From Deltaproteobacteria bacterium (lineage in GTDB: Bacteria > Myxococcota_A > UBA9160 > UBA4427), in assembly GCA_011051925.1 (NCBI GenBank), contig DRKE01000448.1, positions 1 to 16,046 on the forward strand: a DNA stretch of 16,046 nucleotides, read 5' to 3'. Within the stretch, counting starts at the first letter, position 1; every line of letters begins with the position of its first letter. Below are positions 1-6,907 of the stretch, piece after piece. The notes under the pieces were generated by a model. That model saw only the letters and a list, made by a program, of their open reading frames with translations. It made no database searches and was not told where the DNA came from. The position numbers and the translations under genes were made by a program.

Positions 1-56
1 CCATCGAGGAGCTCGAACGGGAGGGCATCATCGGCCGACGCCCCAAGGGCGCTTGA
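1..56 (+). CDS. C-terminal tail of an unidentified protein (partial)
   Basis: An open frame enters from the left edge (codons from base 3) and ends at TGA 54-56. It encodes 17 visible residues, IEELEREGIIGRRPKGA. The pattern, an amphipathic helix followed by EGIIG and a basic tail, resembles the end of a winged-helix module such as the FtsK gamma domain, but 17 residues cannot identify a family. The terminator-like hairpin directly downstream supports a real gene end here. Confidence 0.5.
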   Translation, partial: IEELEREGIIGRRPKGA

Positions 57-71
57 GCGGTTCGGGCGACC

Positions 72-100
72 CCCGGTTTCCGCTTCGTCGCGGAACCGGG
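72..100 (+). terminator. Terminator-like hairpin after the partial gene
   Basis: The left arm CCCGGTTTCCGC (72-83) pairs with the right arm GCGGAACCGGG (90-100) around a 6-base loop, with a single bulged base. There is no clear T tract, so efficiency is uncertain. It starts 16 bases after the stop of the partial gene and covers a possible GTG start at 100, which is one reason to prefer the later GTG at 142 for the next gene. Confidence 0.5.
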
Positions 101-141
101 TGGTGCGGCGCTCGGCGCCGACCGGCCGGGGAAGGACGGAC

Positions 142-672
142 GTGTCCGATACGATCGACCTGGCGAAGAGGATCGGAGCGCTCGAAGCGCGCCTCGCCGA
201 CGCCGAGGCCTATCGGGCGATCACCAATCTGAAGTCCCGATACGGGGCGCTCGCCGATTCGCGCTACACGCGTGACGGCCTCCGGTCCTCGGCCGAACTG
301 TCCCGCATTGCCGACGAGGTCGCGGCGCTCTTTACCGAGGACGGCGTCTGGGATGGCGGCAGCGGACTCGGCCGATGCGAGGGACGCGAAGCGATCCGCG
401 AGCGCTTCCTCGTCCCGACGCTGCGCTTCTCCTGGCATTTCTTCGTGAAACCGGATCTCGAGATCTCCGGAGGGACCGCACGGGGGACCTGGGACGTGCT
501 GGCCCTCATGACGACGAAGGAAGGGCGGGCGATGTGGATGGTCGGTGTCGAGCACGACGAATACACCCGCGTCGACGGAACCTGGCTGCATTCGCGGATG
601 GAACTCGATGCGGTCCTCGTCGCGCCCCACGATCGGGGTTGGGCGCCACGCCCGGAACCCTCCGACGTCTGA
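142..672 (+). CDS. NTF2/SnoaL-like domain protein
   Basis: A 176-residue protein with the layout of the SnoaL-like branch of the NTF2 cone fold. It has an N-terminal helix (LAKRIGALEARLADAEAYRA), a segment around LKSRYGALADSRY, then LFTEDGVWDGG, a GREAIRERF helix, and strands carrying HFFVKPDLEISGGTARGTWD and WMVGVEHDEYTRVDGTW. Relatives include polyketide cyclases, scytalone dehydratase-like enzymes, ketosteroid isomerases and dioxygenase beta subunits, so a role as a small hydratase or isomerase is possible but not shown. I chose GTG 142 because GGGAAGGACGGA lies just upstream and the alternative GTG at 100 falls in a hairpin. It lies 88 bases ahead of a thiolase-fold/DUF35 pair, and such proteins often accompany these pairs in catabolic clusters. 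Confidence 0.75.
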   Translation: MSDTIDLAKRIGALEARLADAEAYRAITNLKSRYGALADSRYTRDGLRSSAELSRIADEVAALFTEDGVWDGGSGLGRCEGREAIRERFLVPTLRFSWHFFVKPDLEISGGTARGTWDVLALMTTKEGRAMWMVGVEHDEYTRVDGTWLHSRMELDAVLVAPHDRGWAPRPEPSDV

Positions 673-725
673 CGGCGCGGCACAGGGAATCGCCCCTTTC
701 TTCGGACACGACCCGTCTGCGCCGT

Positions 726-754
726 TTGACAGAGGGAAACGTGTCGGAGAAGAT
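726..754 (+). promoter_or_regulatory. Possible sigma70-type promoter before the thiolase-fold gene
   Basis: A perfect TTGACA hexamer lies at 726-731. Seventeen bases further on, GAAGAT (749-754) matches the -10 consensus at only three positions. If used, the transcript would begin at or very near the ATG at 761, giving a leaderless or near-leaderless mRNA. The weak -10 makes this tentative. Confidence 0.25.
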
Positions 755-760
755 CCCGGA

Positions 761-1969
761 ATGACTGCCAGGTCGCCCGATTGGGGTTTCGCCGGCGAAC
801 TCGAAGACATCTCGGGACAGATGGCCATCGTCGGCGTGGGCGACGCGATCTACCAGCGCGCGTCGGGAAGAAACGCCACGGAAATCGCCCTCGACGCGAT
901 CGAGCGGGCGATCGCGGATGCCGGTCTCCGCCCGGAGCAGATCGACGGCCTGATGCAGAGCCCTTTCATGGGGGACACGCTCTCGGCCGATGCCTACCGC
1001 GACCATTTCGGCACGAAGCAGGAGATCTGGATGTCGACGGAGGGCGGAGCCATGACCTGGGCCGCGACCGCGCCCATCGCGGCGGCGAGGGCGATCCGGG
1101 AGGGCCGGGCCCGCCATGTCGTCAATCTCTTCGCAGTCGACTGGTTCAGCCAGAAGGTCGCCGGCGGGGATGGCCCCGGCCGCTACCACCGCGACGAACG
1201 CATGAAGGCGAACTTCGAGGTGCCCTTCGGCTGGTTTCCCCAGCCCGTCTATTTCGCCACGATCGCGCGGCGCCACATGTGGGAATACGGGACGAAGGCC
1301 GAAGACCTGGGTGCCATCGCGGTCAGCTGCCGGGAACACGCGACCCGGCATCCCGATGCGATCACGCGCGACCGCCCCCTCACGCTCGAGCAGTATCTCG
1401 CACGCCCGATGATGGTCGATCCCCTCCGCATGGAGGATTGTTGCCTGATCTCCGACGGGGGCGGCGCCACGATCCTGACGTCGGTCGAACGCGCGCGCGA
1501 CCTGCCGAAGCCACCGGTCGTGGTCGCGGGCGTCGCCGAAGGCTATTCGGGAAGCGGCGCCTACTGGAGCCAGCAGGCGGATTTCACGGCCACCCCCCAG
1601 GTCTTCTCGGCCCCCCTCGCCTTCGCCCAGGCCGGCATCACCGCGCAGGACGTCGACGTCCTCACCCTCTACGATCCCTTTTCGATCGTCGCCCTGATGC
1701 AGATCGAGGACATGGGGTTCTGCGCGAAAGGAGAAGCGGGCCCCTTCGTCTCCGGCGATCGGCTGCGCTTCGACACGCCGGGCCTGGCCTACAACACCCA
1801 CGGCGGCCTGCTCTCCCACGCCTACGTCCTGGGCATCGCCCACGTGAACGAACTCGTGCGACAACTCCGGGGCGAGGCGGCCTGCCAGGTCGCCGATTGC
1901 GAGATCGGCGTCTACGGCGGCTATACCGGGCACATGGCGAGCACCCTCGTCCTGCGAAGGGATCGCTGA
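761..1969 (+). CDS. Thiolase-fold protein, probable DUF35-dependent aldolase (Ltp2-like)
   Basis: A 402-residue member of the SCP2-thiolase-like family. The fold is clear: MAIVGVGDAIY at the start, ARRHMWEYGT (169-178), a DPLRMEDCCLISDGGGA segment (220-236), YDPF (304-307) and NTHGGLLSHAYV (345-356). The true thiolase machinery is missing. The loop where the nucleophilic Cys should be reads STEGGAMTW (92-100), the HDxF-type motif is YDPF, and the late CxG cysteine is absent (GGYTGH near 386). Family members such as Ltp2 that are paired with DUF35 proteins act as retro-aldolases on beta-hydroxyacyl-CoA, so I infer a C-C lyase or an acyl-CoA-binding partner rather than a thiolase. I chose ATG 761 because GGAGAAG lies about 8 bases upstream and homology begins near residue 20. 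Its TGA shares one base with the ATG of the DUF35 gene, implying coupled translation and a complex. Confidence 0.85.
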   Translation: MTARSPDWGFAGELEDISGQMAIVGVGDAIYQRASGRNATEIALDAIERAIADAGLRPEQIDGLMQSPFMGDTLSADAYRDHFGTKQEIWMSTEGGAMTWAATAPIAAARAIREGRARHVVNLFAVDWFSQKVAGGDGPGRYHRDERMKANFEVPFGWFPQPVYFATIARRHMWEYGTKAEDLGAIAVSCREHATRHPDAITRDRPLTLEQYLARPMMVDPLRMEDCCLISDGGGATILTSVERARDLPKPPVVVAGVAEGYSGSGAYWSQQADFTATPQVFSAPLAFAQAGITAQDVDVLTLYDPFSIVALMQIEDMGFCAKGEAGPFVSGDRLRFDTPGLAYNTHGGLLSHAYVLGIAHVNELVRQLRGEAACQVADCEIGVYGGYTGHMASTLVLRRDR

Positions 1970-2409
1970 TGGCCGCCCCTCTTCCCGAGCTCGACTGGCC
2001 ACTCACCCGCCCCTTCTGGGACGCGGCCCGGAAGGGGCGCCTGGTGATGCCGCGCTGCGAGGATTGTGCGCGTCATGTCTGGTATCCCGAGGAACGATGC
2101 CCCGACTGTCGGGGGGAGCGGATCTCCTGGGTCGACGTCTCCGGCCGCGGTCGACTGTTTTCGTGGGCGGAAGTGAAGCATCTCCTGCATCCGCCCTACG
2201 AGGGCCAGATCCCCTACGTCTCGGGCCTCGTCACGCTCGAGGAGGATCCGCGGATCCGTTATGTCACCCGGATCGTCGATTGCGATCCGGCCGACCTCTC
2301 GATCGACCTGCCGATGGAGGTCGTGTTCCGGACGCTGACCTTCCGGGGCGTCGCAGGCGGGGTGAGAGCGCCCGTGTTCCGACCTGCGCGCACGCCCGCC
2401 CGATCGTGA
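1969..2409 (+). CDS. Zinc-ribbon/OB-fold protein (DUF35 family)
   Basis: A 146-residue protein with the standard DUF35 layout. An N-terminal helix (LTRPFWDAARKGRLVMPRC) is followed by a rubredoxin-like zinc ribbon with C30, C33, C44 and C47 (CEDC and CPDC), then an OB fold with GRGRLFSWAEVKH and IPYVSGLVTLEEDPRIRYVTRI. Known family members bind acyl-CoA and form obligate complexes with thiolase-fold aldolases (ChsH2 with Ltp2). The start overlaps the preceding stop by one base (TGATG), which fits stoichiometric expression with the thiolase-fold partner. The basic tail after about residue 130 is low-complexity. It is the last gene of its block and a strong hairpin follows within 50 bases. Confidence 0.88.
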   Translation: MAAPLPELDWPLTRPFWDAARKGRLVMPRCEDCARHVWYPEERCPDCRGERISWVDVSGRGRLFSWAEVKHLLHPPYEGQIPYVSGLVTLEEDPRIRYVTRIVDCDPADLSIDLPMEVVFRTLTFRGVAGGVRAPVFRPARTPARS

Positions 2410-2455
2410 TGTCCCGGGGATTGCACGTTCCCTGATCGATCCCCGGCGCCGGAAC

Positions 2456-2494
2456 GCGCCTCCTGCTTCCGGGGGATCCGGAAGCAGGAGGCGC
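2456..2494. terminator. Perfect 17-bp hairpin, bidirectional terminator
   Basis: The arm GCGCCTCCTGCTTCCGG (2456-2472) is the exact reverse complement of 2478-2494, with a 5-base loop. It sits between two convergent genes, 47 bases after the DUF35 stop and 31 bases beyond the end of the minus-strand hydrolase, where a shared terminator is expected. Neither side has a long T run (TCGTCTTCC on the + side). A separate 10-base palindrome, CCGGCGCCGG, lies just before it at 2443-2452. Confidence 0.75.
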
Positions 2495-2524
2495 TCGTCT
2501 TCCGCGAACAGGATGGACGCGACG

Positions 2525-4963
2525 TCACTCGGGCTCGCAGGCCATGCCATTCGGACACAACCCATTCTCATCCTCACAGACGGGCCCCTGTGGCGTGTCA
2601 CAGACGCAGGTTCCCTTCGGACACGCCGAAGCGCAGGGGCCACAATAGATCGTCCCGCCACATCCGTCCGACCAGTTGCCGCATTGATTGGCGCCGCAGG
2701 AGAGGGGTTGGCAGGGCCGCGCCCAGTCGCCGCCCGCCTCGGCAATCGCATAGTCCGACAGATCGAAATACGCTCCCTGCTCGCACAGATGCGACCCCGG
2801 ACACGGATCGGGAGAAGGCGGTTCATCTCCTGTCGACTGATAGTAGTCGTAACACTCGCTGACGGTACACTCATGACGAATCGCATCGAGGTCGGGAACG
2901 ACGGTCCCGCCCTCCTGAGCGAGCTGCGGAATCGGCGTTCCGTCGCAGATGACTTCCCGGAGGTACCATTCACCGATCCGGATCGGGTACTCCGGTGCCT
3001 GGAGAACACCATTCGAATCGAATCGCGCGATCGCCACGGGCGTGTTGAACATCGCTCGGACATGGTTCGCCCCCACGAATCCGAGCGGATAGATCGGACC
3101 TGGAACACGCGCACCCGTTGTCGCCAGCATCTCGCCGAGCGAGGAGATACAGGGAACGATCCCGTCTGTGCACTTGAACTCGGACCGGGCACCCAACGTG
3201 AGAGAGCCGGCCTGGGACGGAAGGAGGTCTCTCGTCGTCAGCACATCAAACGGAGTCCTGTATTCGGCAATGCCCTCCTTGAAGATCTTCTTCTTCATGA
3301 TCGGACAGACCAGGATGTTGAGAGGATCGAGCGGCTGGAACGCGATGGCGCACGCCGCAGTCACGTCCCACCAGAGGGGGCCCTGCCAGGCGAGGAACTC
3401 GTCGAGCTGGAGAAAGAGATCGTCTCGGCAGGACTCATACCAGGAGGCGGTCAAGCTCGACGCGACCTGACAGGGCCCGAGATCGATTCGGAGATCGACG
3501 AGCGAGAGAAGCGCGTTGACGAAAACCGTCGCTTCCCACCAGGAGACAAGGGGCTCACTCGCCAGACTGTCGATCAGGCTATTCTTTCTCGATTCGAGAA
3601 GCGCCTGCGCCTTGGGCCCAAGCTTCGCCAACGTCGATGCGTTGACGACGATCTCCCTGTTGTCAACGTCGTAGAGTGCCATCTCCGATGTCTCCAACCG
3701 AGAAAAGAGATCGTCGGTATCGGCCGTGCCGTTTCCATTCTGATCGGGCACGAGATCGGCCAGGAGACCGGCTATGATCTCGGATCGGTCGAGAATGACC
3801 GAGAGCGGTTCCGGACCGTTGTGACCCATCGTGGATCCGAAAAAGTAGGCGGAGTAGTCCGTTGGATGGCCGCCCGGACCGGCCAGGGGAACGCTCCACA
3901 GACCCGTTCCGATCGTCCCGATCGGAACGGTCCGGGTCGGCGCATCCTGCCAACGCTGGCTCATATACCGGGAGGTGAGCGGCCCCACACGCTCCTCCAA
4001 TCCCTCGGCACCCGCATTCCCGACGAGATCGGCCAACAGGTTCTGGATCTTCACGTCTTCGAGAAGCGTTTCCCCACCCAGTGGATGATCCCCCCGATTC
4101 TCCATCACGAGATCCGCGACCAGGGACCCACCGAAGGGCGAACCAATCGTCGTCGCACGGGTGACCCGATTCGCGATGAAGGCTGCGTCCGGATCTGTCG
4201 CCGCTGCTTCTAGAATCCTCGCGATGACCAATCCGCCACCGCTATGTCCATGAAGATAGACTCGTGTGAGTCCTTCGCCGGGAAGGGTCTCCGCATCGCG
4301 GGCCTCGATCTCCTGTCGAATCGGGCTGATGACCTCGGCGAGTTCGGCAGGACCCATGTCCCAGGACTCGAAACCGTTCCAACGGGCGTATAGGACGTCG
4401 CAACCCGCGGCCATCAATGGCGCGACGAAGGCATCATATGAAGTCCCACCGCCCGTAGGAATGAAAGCGCCTGCGTGCAGAATCTGTTGGGCCTCTGCAG
4501 GTCCGGGAGCAACGAAGACATCCGGATCCGGATCGATATCGAGATTCAGACTGTCTCCGCCGATTCCATGAAACATGACCAGCAGACAAGGGTCGACCGG
4601 CGCACCATCCGGACAGAACCCATGCTCCGCCCCGTCGAGGCCAACGGGATCGGGGGGAGAGACCCTGGGCTCTCGAGTCTCTTTGGCGCCACTCGTCCTG
4701 ATCGGATCACCCGACGAATCGACACTCTGTTCGGCTGTCCCGGGCGTGCACCCTGCAATACCACAGGAATCGGCGGACCCGAAAAACGAGCCGATTCCCG
4801 AGGACAGGCTTTGCGTCCGTGAAACGATTTCCTGTGCACGTCCGAACGTGCCCCCCACGAAGACGATCGATGCCACGATGGCAAGGGGCAGGACCCATCG
4901 CCTCGCGCTCCGCCTCCGAGTCCTTTCCTCTTCGTTCGTGTGCAAATGTTCGATTCGACTCAT
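2525..4963 (-). CDS. Large exported alpha/beta hydrolase with cysteine-rich C-terminal tail
   Basis: An 812-residue protein. ATG 4963 is chosen over upstream codons because GGAGG lies 6 bases ahead of it. Residues 1-23 are charged and arginine-rich, and 24-41 form a hydrophobic segment (signal or membrane anchor). The hydrolase core shows an oxyanion-type FHGIGG (131-136) and the nucleophile elbow GHSGG with Ser241. GANHV near His634 is a candidate for the catalytic His. Inside is a calcium-loop-like DQNGNGTADTDD (407-418). Residues about 751-809 are very Cys-rich, including CGNWSDGCGGTIYCG, a pattern I associate with myxobacterial surface proteins. I infer an extracytoplasmic esterase or lipase with unknown substrate. 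Several 60-base stretches counted inside the gene were 48-62% G+C, though one at its 3' end was 72%, so the gene is on average less GC-rich than its neighbours. It is monocistronic and convergent with the DUF35 gene. Confidence 0.75.
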   Translation of the reverse strand: MSRIEHLHTNEEERTRRRSARRWVLPLAIVASIVFVGGTFGRAQEIVSRTQSLSSGIGSFFGSADSCGIAGCTPGTAEQSVDSSGDPIRTSGAKETREPRVSPPDPVGLDGAEHGFCPDGAPVDPCLLVMFHGIGGDSLNLDIDPDPDVFVAPGPAEAQQILHAGAFIPTGGGTSYDAFVAPLMAAGCDVLYARWNGFESWDMGPAELAEVISPIRQEIEARDAETLPGEGLTRVYLHGHSGGGLVIARILEAAATDPDAAFIANRVTRATTIGSPFGGSLVADLVMENRGDHPLGGETLLEDVKIQNLLADLVGNAGAEGLEERVGPLTSRYMSQRWQDAPTRTVPIGTIGTGLWSVPLAGPGGHPTDYSAYFFGSTMGHNGPEPLSVILDRSEIIAGLLADLVPDQNGNGTADTDDLFSRLETSEMALYDVDNREIVVNASTLAKLGPKAQALLESRKNSLIDSLASEPLVSWWEATVFVNALLSLVDLRIDLGPCQVASSLTASWYESCRDDLFLQLDEFLAWQGPLWWDVTAACAIAFQPLDPLNILVCPIMKKKIFKEGIAEYRTPFDVLTTRDLLPSQAGSLTLGARSEFKCTDGIVPCISSLGEMLATTGARVPGPIYPLGFVGANHVRAMFNTPVAIARFDSNGVLQAPEYPIRIGEWYLREVICDGTPIPQLAQEGGTVVPDLDAIRHECTVSECYDYYQSTGDEPPSPDPCPGSHLCEQGAYFDLSDYAIAEAGGDWARPCQPLSCGANQCGNWSDGCGGTIYCGPCASACPKGTCVCDTPQGPVCEDENGLCPNGMACEPE

Positions 4964-5081
4964 CCTTGTCCTCCCCCGGTCTCGTTCTGACGATCTCTTC
5001 CGCCGGGCCATCGCTCGCGACGGAAAAATGATCAAACTCCTGGTGTCGGCCCTCCCTCTCGTCATATCACGAATCCAAGCA

Positions 5082-5109
5082 ATTATTCACTATAAAGCGA
5101 GTAAATAAT
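5082..5109. promoter_or_regulatory. AT-rich imperfect palindrome upstream of the hydrolase gene
   Basis: The arm ATTATTCACT (5082-5091) and the arm AGTAAATAAT (5100-5109) are inverted copies with one mismatch, separated by 8 bases. Only 11 of 40 bases in 5081-5120 are G or C, which is exceptional here. On the minus strand the dyad contains TATAGT (5094-5089), a fair -10 hexamer for the hydrolase, about 126 bases before its start. A plausible role is an operator or promoter; the bound regulator is unknown. Confidence 0.45.
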
Positions 5110-5184
5110 CATCTTTTGGCGAACTCACGCCGATTCTGATGTGAAATCGCATCGATCCCCAAAGGGTCCGGACCGGGAGTGCCC

Positions 5185-5922
5185 TTACCGATCGTCCCCA
5201 GACGTCTTGGAAGCCCGGCGATCGGAGACGATCGCGTCGACACCCGGCCGGACCGGTCTCGGCCCGGCACCGGGCGTGGTCCAGGCGGGATCGTCCCGGG
5301 GCGGATATTTCCGGGCGGCGTAGGCGCTCAGCAGATAGACGAGTTCCTCCACCCACTCGCGATCCCGTGCCGAACGCGTCGGGTGCGCGAGAAAGGCGAG
5401 GGTCGTCGCGACCATCGCCTCGGCGGTCAGACGACGTTCCTCGGGCGGGATCTCGATCACCCGGATTTCGACGATCCGTTCGGCCAGGCCGATCAGGGTC
5501 TCGCGCAGATGGACTCCGGGTTGTCCCTGACCGCTGGCCCCACGCAGGATCGCCTGCACCGACGGATGTTCGGCCAGCAGATCGGCCAGGGCGAGCACGA
5601 CACGCTCGAGAAGCGGGGGCGCGGGCAGGTCGGGATCGTCCACGACGAGCGCCTCGAAATCCGCGAGGACGGTCTCGACATAGCGTTCGCTCAAGCGGGT
5701 CGCGAGGGCATGCTTGTCCGGAAACCAGCGGTAGACCGTTCCGATCGAAACCCCCGCCTCTTCGGCGACATGATTTGTCGTGAGGGCCTCGTATCCGATA
5801 CGTTCTACGACCCGCTCGGCCGCATCGAGAAGTTGTCCGATCCGCTCCTCGGCACGCGCCTGCCGGGGCTTCTTGCGGAGCCCGACTTGCCCTTCCCGAC
5901 TGCCCGGCCCATCGAAGGTCAT
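5185..5922 (-). CDS. TetR/AcrR-family transcriptional regulator
   Basis: A 245-residue protein. The N-terminal DNA-binding domain is clear: helix RIGQLLDAAERVVERIGYEA, then the helix-turn-helix LTTNHVAEEAGVSIGTVYRW (residues 47-66), ending FPDKHALATRL. The rest is a variable all-helical ligand-binding domain with a proline-rich tail from about residue 205. Such proteins are usually ligand-released repressors. It is divergent from the GNAT gene with a 91-base gap, so it may control itself and that gene. It also lies upstream of the minus-strand hydrolase, on the same strand with 221 bases between, and could bind the AT-rich dyad there; neither target is proven. The start at 5922 has only a weak ribosome binding site (GGGTGTCGAG). 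Confidence 0.85.
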   Translation of the reverse strand: MTFDGPGSREGQVGLRKKPRQARAEERIGQLLDAAERVVERIGYEALTTNHVAEEAGVSIGTVYRWFPDKHALATRLSERYVETVLADFEALVVDDPDLPAPPLLERVVLALADLLAEHPSVQAILRGASGQGQPGVHLRETLIGLAERIVEIRVIEIPPEERRLTAEAMVATTLAFLAHPTRSARDREWVEELVYLLSAYAARKYPPRDDPAWTTPGAGPRPVRPGVDAIVSDRRASKTSGDDR

Positions 5923-6013
5923 CTCGACACCCTATCCCTGATGGCGGCTCCTGACCACACTCGCAGCGAGAAGGAAAGGCTCTCGAGGCGGAAACGTCCC
6001 CGACGGAGGAATC

Positions 6014-6679
6014 ATGGATCTGGAGAGCCCGCTCGCTGAATGGAAAGCCTGTTCACGCCCCGGAGGTTCCGAACTCCGGGGATCGAAGACCGCCCTGCAG
6101 CCCCTCGACTGGAAACGCCATGGCCCGTCTCTTTTCGCGAATGTCGCCGGCGAGCCCAACGCGGATCTCTGGCGCTACATCCCCTTCGGCCCCTTCCCGG
6201 AACGGGAGGGCTTCGAGGCGGTCTTCGAGGCCATCCGCGCCGGCGCCGGCTGGGAGACGATGGTGGTCGTCGACCTCGAAACGGCGGAAGCCCGAGGCAT
6301 GGCGAGCTACATGGAGATTCGCGAAGCCCATGGCGTCGTCGAGATCGGTTGCGTCGTCTTCGGGCACGGGATGCAGCGGACCTTCGCATCGACCGAGGCG
6401 CTCTACCTGATGGCGCGGCATGTCTTCGACGACCTCGGCTACCGACGCTACGAATGGAAATGCGACGACGCGAACGAAGCCTCGAAGCGCGCGGCCCGTC
6501 GATTCGGTTTCGAATTCGAGGGGGTCTTCCGCAACCACCAGATCGTGAAGGGACGGAATCGCGATACCGCCTGGTTCTCGATCATCGATCGGGAATGGCC
6601 GGATCGAAGACGCGCCCTCGAGAGCTGGCTCGCCCCGGACAATTTCGACGAAAGCGGACACCAGAAGCACTCGCTCTGA
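6014..6679 (+). CDS. GNAT-family N-acetyltransferase (RimJ/RimL-like)
   Basis: A 221-residue acetyltransferase of the RimJ/RimL-like GNAT group, which transfers acetyl from acetyl-CoA to an amine. Characteristic stretches are WRYIPFGPFPEREGFEAVFE (53-72), a central MASYMEIREAHGVVEIGCVVF block, the cofactor-binding region GMQRTFASTEALYLMARHVF (119-138), and LGYRRYEWKCDDANEASKRA followed by RFGFEFEGVFRNH. This subgroup is common in bacteria and its acceptor is usually unknown. ATG 6014 has a strong GGAGG seven bases upstream (ACGGAGGAATC). It is divergent from the TetR gene, which may regulate it. Confidence 0.82.
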   Translation: MDLESPLAEWKACSRPGGSELRGSKTALQPLDWKRHGPSLFANVAGEPNADLWRYIPFGPFPEREGFEAVFEAIRAGAGWETMVVVDLETAEARGMASYMEIREAHGVVEIGCVVFGHGMQRTFASTEALYLMARHVFDDLGYRRYEWKCDDANEASKRAARRFGFEFEGVFRNHQIVKGRNRDTAWFSIIDREWPDRRRALESWLAPDNFDESGHQKHSL

Positions 6680-6706
6680 ATCCCCTCCTTCGCGACCCGA
6701 GCGAGC

Positions 6707-6725
6707 CGCCGCTCCGCGCGCGGCG
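6707..6725 (+). terminator. Weak GC-rich hairpin after the acetyltransferase gene
   Basis: CGCCGC (6707-6712) pairs with GCGGCG (6720-6725) across a 7-base loop, 28 bases after the GNAT stop. The stem is short and lacks a T tract, so it is only a candidate terminator. The rest of the gap up to 6907 shows no recognisable gene. Confidence 0.25.
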
Positions 6726-6907
6726 TGCCCTCGGCTTCCCCTGATGCCAACGCCCGGTCACGCGACTCCGGATGCGGCCTTTGATGCTACCGATCCGACC
6801 GGTCGCTGACTTCCCCATTCCGCTGCCGCACCGCGTCCCATCGGATCGAACGACGGCACGGCTGCGGTCTGCCCGTACACGTTGACGGTCCGGGAAAGGG
6901 CGAGTCG

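Noticed and set aside
761..1969. Annotation as a true acetyl-CoA acetyltransferase (thiolase)
   Set aside because: The nucleophilic Cys, the HDxF His and the late Cys are absent, and the DUF35 partner points to the aldolase-type branch.
506..2002. Long minus-strand open frame opposite the NTF2-like and thiolase-fold genes
   Set aside because: Low-complexity Arg/Asp/Gly-rich translation, no recognisable domain, and it is antisense to clear family members. Long shadow frames are expected in GC-rich DNA.
3600..3760. Dockerin or thrombospondin type 3 domain within the exported hydrolase
   Set aside because: There is only one DQNGNGTADTDD loop and no second repeat, so it is noted as a calcium-loop-like segment only.
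2513..4213. Long + strand open frame opposite the exported hydrolase
   Set aside because: The opposite strand has the GHSGG elbow, a signal segment and a strong ribosome binding site. The + frame reads as Arg-rich shadow sequence.
4160..4260. Possible frame interruption in the hydrolase near the nucleophile motif
   Set aside because: The minus-strand frame is continuous through GHSGG and beyond, so there is no evidence of a frameshift.
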